Assembly: GCA_903864515.1 (NCBI GenBank)
Contig: CAIPFZ010000063.1
Location: 1-8,458, forward strand
From: an uncultured bacterium
GTDB taxonomy: Bacteria; Patescibacteriota; Minisyncoccia; Phycocordibacterales; CAIZLB01
DNA: 8,458 nt
Direction of reading: 5' to 3'
Part shown: piece after piece, positions 7,407 through 8,458 of the stretch
Numbering within the stretch: the stretch's first letter is position 1
Layout: the number at the start of each line of letters is the position of its first letter
Made by a program: the position numbers and the translations under genes
The notes under the pieces: model-generated
What the model was told of the DNA's origin: nothing
The model's database searches: none
Seen by the model: only the letters and a program-made list of their open reading frames with translations

Positions 7407-7428
7407 TGATACAAAACTAGTATATAAT
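7400..7428 (+). promoter_or_regulatory. promoter of the sortase gene, predicted leaderless
   Basis: TTGTCA (7400-7405) and a perfect TATAAT (7423-7428) are 17 nt apart. The A of the sortase ATG (7435) is 7 nt past the -10, which is where transcription would be expected to begin, so the mRNA would have no leader. Its -35 overlaps that of the divergent CARDB promoter by five bases. Confidence 0.75.
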
Positions 7429-7434
7429 GTCCTT

Positions 7435-8106
7435 ATGAATTTCAAAAGACTCATAAAACGTAATGATTTCTTGTTTATTGCAGGCTTTGGTCTGACATTC
7501 TTTGTGACGCTAGTAATTTTCTCAGTTTTAGGCTTTGTACCTAAAGAGATATCAGACCCATCAAACGGGAATGGTGTTGGTATCAGCTTAGAGAGTCAAT
7601 CAAATACTAGTCTTTTTGGTGTTGATTTTACGAAGAGTGATGTAAAAATAAGCCGTAAATCGAGTGAAATTTCTACTGAGGATTTACCCGCAAGAATTGT
7701 GATTGAGAGTGCTAATATTGATTTTAAGATACTAAATCCTGATTCTACCAATCTAACGTTTTTGGATAATGAATTAACTAAAGCGCCAGTTAGATATCCT
7801 GGATCTGGAACTATATCTTCTGGAAATATGTTCATATTTGGACATTCAACCGGTTTAAGGGTGGTTCAAAATCAAGCTTATAAGGTTTTTAATAATATTA
7901 AAAAACTGAATGTGGGTGATAAAATAACAATTTATTCTGTAGCTGGAAAGAAATATGAATATACTGTAGTTAGTGGGCAAGATGTCAAAAAGGAAGACAC
8001 TTGGATAGATTTTTCAGCAAAGAGTCCTACTTTGACAATTTCTACATGTGATAGGCTTAGTGAAATAGGGGATAGATACGTAGTCAGAGCAGTTAGGAGT
8101 AATTAA
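7435..8106 (+). CDS. sortase (class not certain; D/E/F-like)
   Basis: This is a membrane-anchored cysteine transpeptidase that cleaves a sorting signal on an exported protein and joins it to an amine acceptor outside the cell. The 223 residues start with a basic segment (MNFKRLIKRND), then one helix (about 12-34), then a Ser/Asn-rich stalk to about residue 85. The sortase fold follows: PARIVIESANIDFKI, then APVRYPGSGTISSGNMFIFGHSTG, with catalytic His137 in GHS. It ends with TLTISTCD, carrying catalytic Cys205, and RYVVRA, where Arg214 is the expected third residue. All three catalytic positions are present and length is normal. The neighbours are two exported proteins and a repeat-rich secreted protein. 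None of the sequence visible contains LPXTG. The truncated gene downstream is the best candidate substrate because its C-terminus is unseen. ATG start, TAA stop; no clear terminator follows. Confidence 0.92.
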   Translation: MNFKRLIKRNDFLFIAGFGLTFFVTLVIFSVLGFVPKEISDPSNGNGVGISLESQSNTSLFGVDFTKSDVKISRKSSEISTEDLPARIVIESANIDFKILNPDSTNLTFLDNELTKAPVRYPGSGTISSGNMFIFGHSTGLRVVQNQAYKVFNNIKKLNVGDKITIYSVAGKKYEYTVVSGQDVKKEDTWIDFSAKSPTLTISTCDRLSEIGDRYVVRAVRSN

Positions 8107-8158
8107 CCTCAATTACAGGGCTATCTATAAGGGTTAAAAGTCCAAAATTATAGTCTAG

Positions 8159-8177
8159 ACATAAAACCTGTTTATGT
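8159..8177. promoter_or_regulatory. inverted repeat upstream of the repeat-protein promoter, possible operator
   Basis: ACATAAA (8159-8165) and TTTATGT (8171-8177) form a perfect 7-bp inverted repeat around ACCTG, 13 nt before the -35 of the next gene. It lacks a G+C-rich stem and a U-run, so it is a poor terminator for the sortase gene. A dimeric regulator site is possible; so is chance in A+T-rich DNA. Confidence 0.3.
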
Positions 8178-8190
8178 GATGTGGCGTCTA

Positions 8191-8219
8191 TTGACAATGC
8201 ATACTTTATAATATATAAT
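8191..8219 (+). promoter_or_regulatory. perfect consensus promoter of the repeat-protein gene, near-leaderless
   Basis: TTGACA (8191-8196) and TATAAT (8214-8219) both match consensus exactly with the ideal 17-bp spacing. Nine nt separate the -10 from the ATG at 8229. The predicted start near 8226 leaves about 3 nt of leader. This suggests very strong expression. Confidence 0.85.
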
Positions 8220-8228
8220 ATTAGCACT

Positions 8229-8458
8229 ATGTTAAAGACCAAAAATCTAACTAAATATACCTTTTTTGTAGCGATGATTGCGCTCGTTGCTTTTGTTGCG
8301 ATTCCAAGTGGGGCCAGTGCTCAATCATACTATTCCGACACATATAGTAACTCCTCACCGTACTATTCCGACACATATAGTAACTCCTCACCGTACTATT
8401 CCGACACATATAGTAACTCCTCACCGTACTATTCCGACACATATAGTAACTCCTCACC
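8229..8458 (+). CDS. secreted Tyr/Ser/Asn-rich tandem-repeat protein, 3' end outside the window
   Basis: 76 codons are visible. The product starts with a textbook signal peptide: basic MLKTKNLTK, hydrophobic core at about 10-26, and a c-region ending SGASA, with predicted cleavage between A31 and Q32. After QS the mature protein is made only of the 11-residue unit YYSDTYSNSSP, repeated at least four times to the window edge. The unit is polar and aromatic, with no cysteine and no charge except one Asp. Such composition suits an extended surface stalk, fibre or glycosylated coat, but the function is unknown. The gene is 122 nt downstream of the sortase on the same strand and has its own consensus promoter. 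The unseen C-terminus would show whether it has a sorting signal. Confidence 0.8.
   Translation, partial: MLKTKNLTKYTFFVAMIALVAFVAIPSGASAQSYYSDTYSNSSPYYSDTYSNSSPYYSDTYSNSSPYYSDTYSNSS
8328..8458 (+). repeat. 33-bp perfect tandem repeat, at least four copies
   Basis: Units start at 8328, 8361, 8394 and 8427. The first three are complete and identical at every base; the fourth is identical but loses its final base to the window edge. Each encodes YYSDTYSNSSP. Identity at synonymous positions points to recent expansion or ongoing homogenisation. The array continues an unknown distance beyond the window. Confidence 0.97.

Noticed and set aside
54..8106. UGA recoded as Gly (Gracilibacteria/Absconditabacteria code)
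   Set aside because: All recognised proteins are full length under the standard code, with no in-frame UGA needed.
8251..8457. Minus-strand open frame across the 33-bp repeats
   Set aside because: It is an antisense shadow of the repeat. The plus-strand frame has a signal peptide and a perfect promoter; the minus frame has neither.
8328..8458. CRISPR-like array
   Set aside because: The 33-bp units abut directly with no spacers, and are in frame with a secreted protein.

Overview
The window looks like chromosomal DNA of a small-genome, AT-rich bacterium, most likely a member of the Candidate Phyla Radiation (Patescibacteria, Parcubacteria-like). The inference rests on four things. PheT is short and lacks the usual N-terminal tRNA-binding-like (B2) domain. 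Shine-Dalgarno motifs are nearly absent. Several consensus promoters sit almost on top of their start codons. A sortase lies beside a membrane-anchored CARDB-type surface protein. No 16S gene or other decisive marker is present, so the lineage is an inference. The standard code (table 11) fits: all six complete genes stop with TAG (4) or TAA (2), and none needs UGA recoding.

Layout. Bases 1-29 may be the last codons of an upstream gene, by context pheS. Bases 54-2108 encode PheT. A strong hairpin with its U-tract on the minus strand (2141-2185) separates pheT from a convergent 98-residue orphan gene (2496-2200, minus). The orphan's 5' leader carries a second imperfect hairpin. Between the orphan and gyrB lie two divergent promoters. 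gyrB (2711-4861) is complete, with an added charged N-terminal tail and a charged Glu/Lys/Gly-rich insert before the QRYKGLGEM motif. It ends at a clear rho-independent terminator (4904-4938).

From about 4950 the content changes from housekeeping to cell-surface genes. Two minus-strand genes encode single-pass, N-terminally anchored exported proteins: a 286-residue protein of unknown family, and a 494-residue protein with two CARDB-like domains joined by three 22-residue Cys-loop repeats. A sortase (7435-8106, plus) diverges from the CARDB gene; their promoters share one palindromic -35 block. The window ends inside a secreted Tyr/Ser/Asn-rich protein gene (8229 onward) built of perfect 33-bp tandem repeats.

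How they may work together: PheT (with PheS) charges tRNA-Phe and GyrB (with GyrA) supercoils DNA. The right half looks like a small surface-display locus: exported anchored proteins, a sortase that could attach or polymerise a substrate, and a repetitive secreted protein whose missing C-terminus is the natural place to look for a sorting signal. The most notable regulatory pattern is that four surface genes have strong sigma70-type promoters placing the predicted transcription start 0-4 nt from the start codon, implying leaderless mRNAs.
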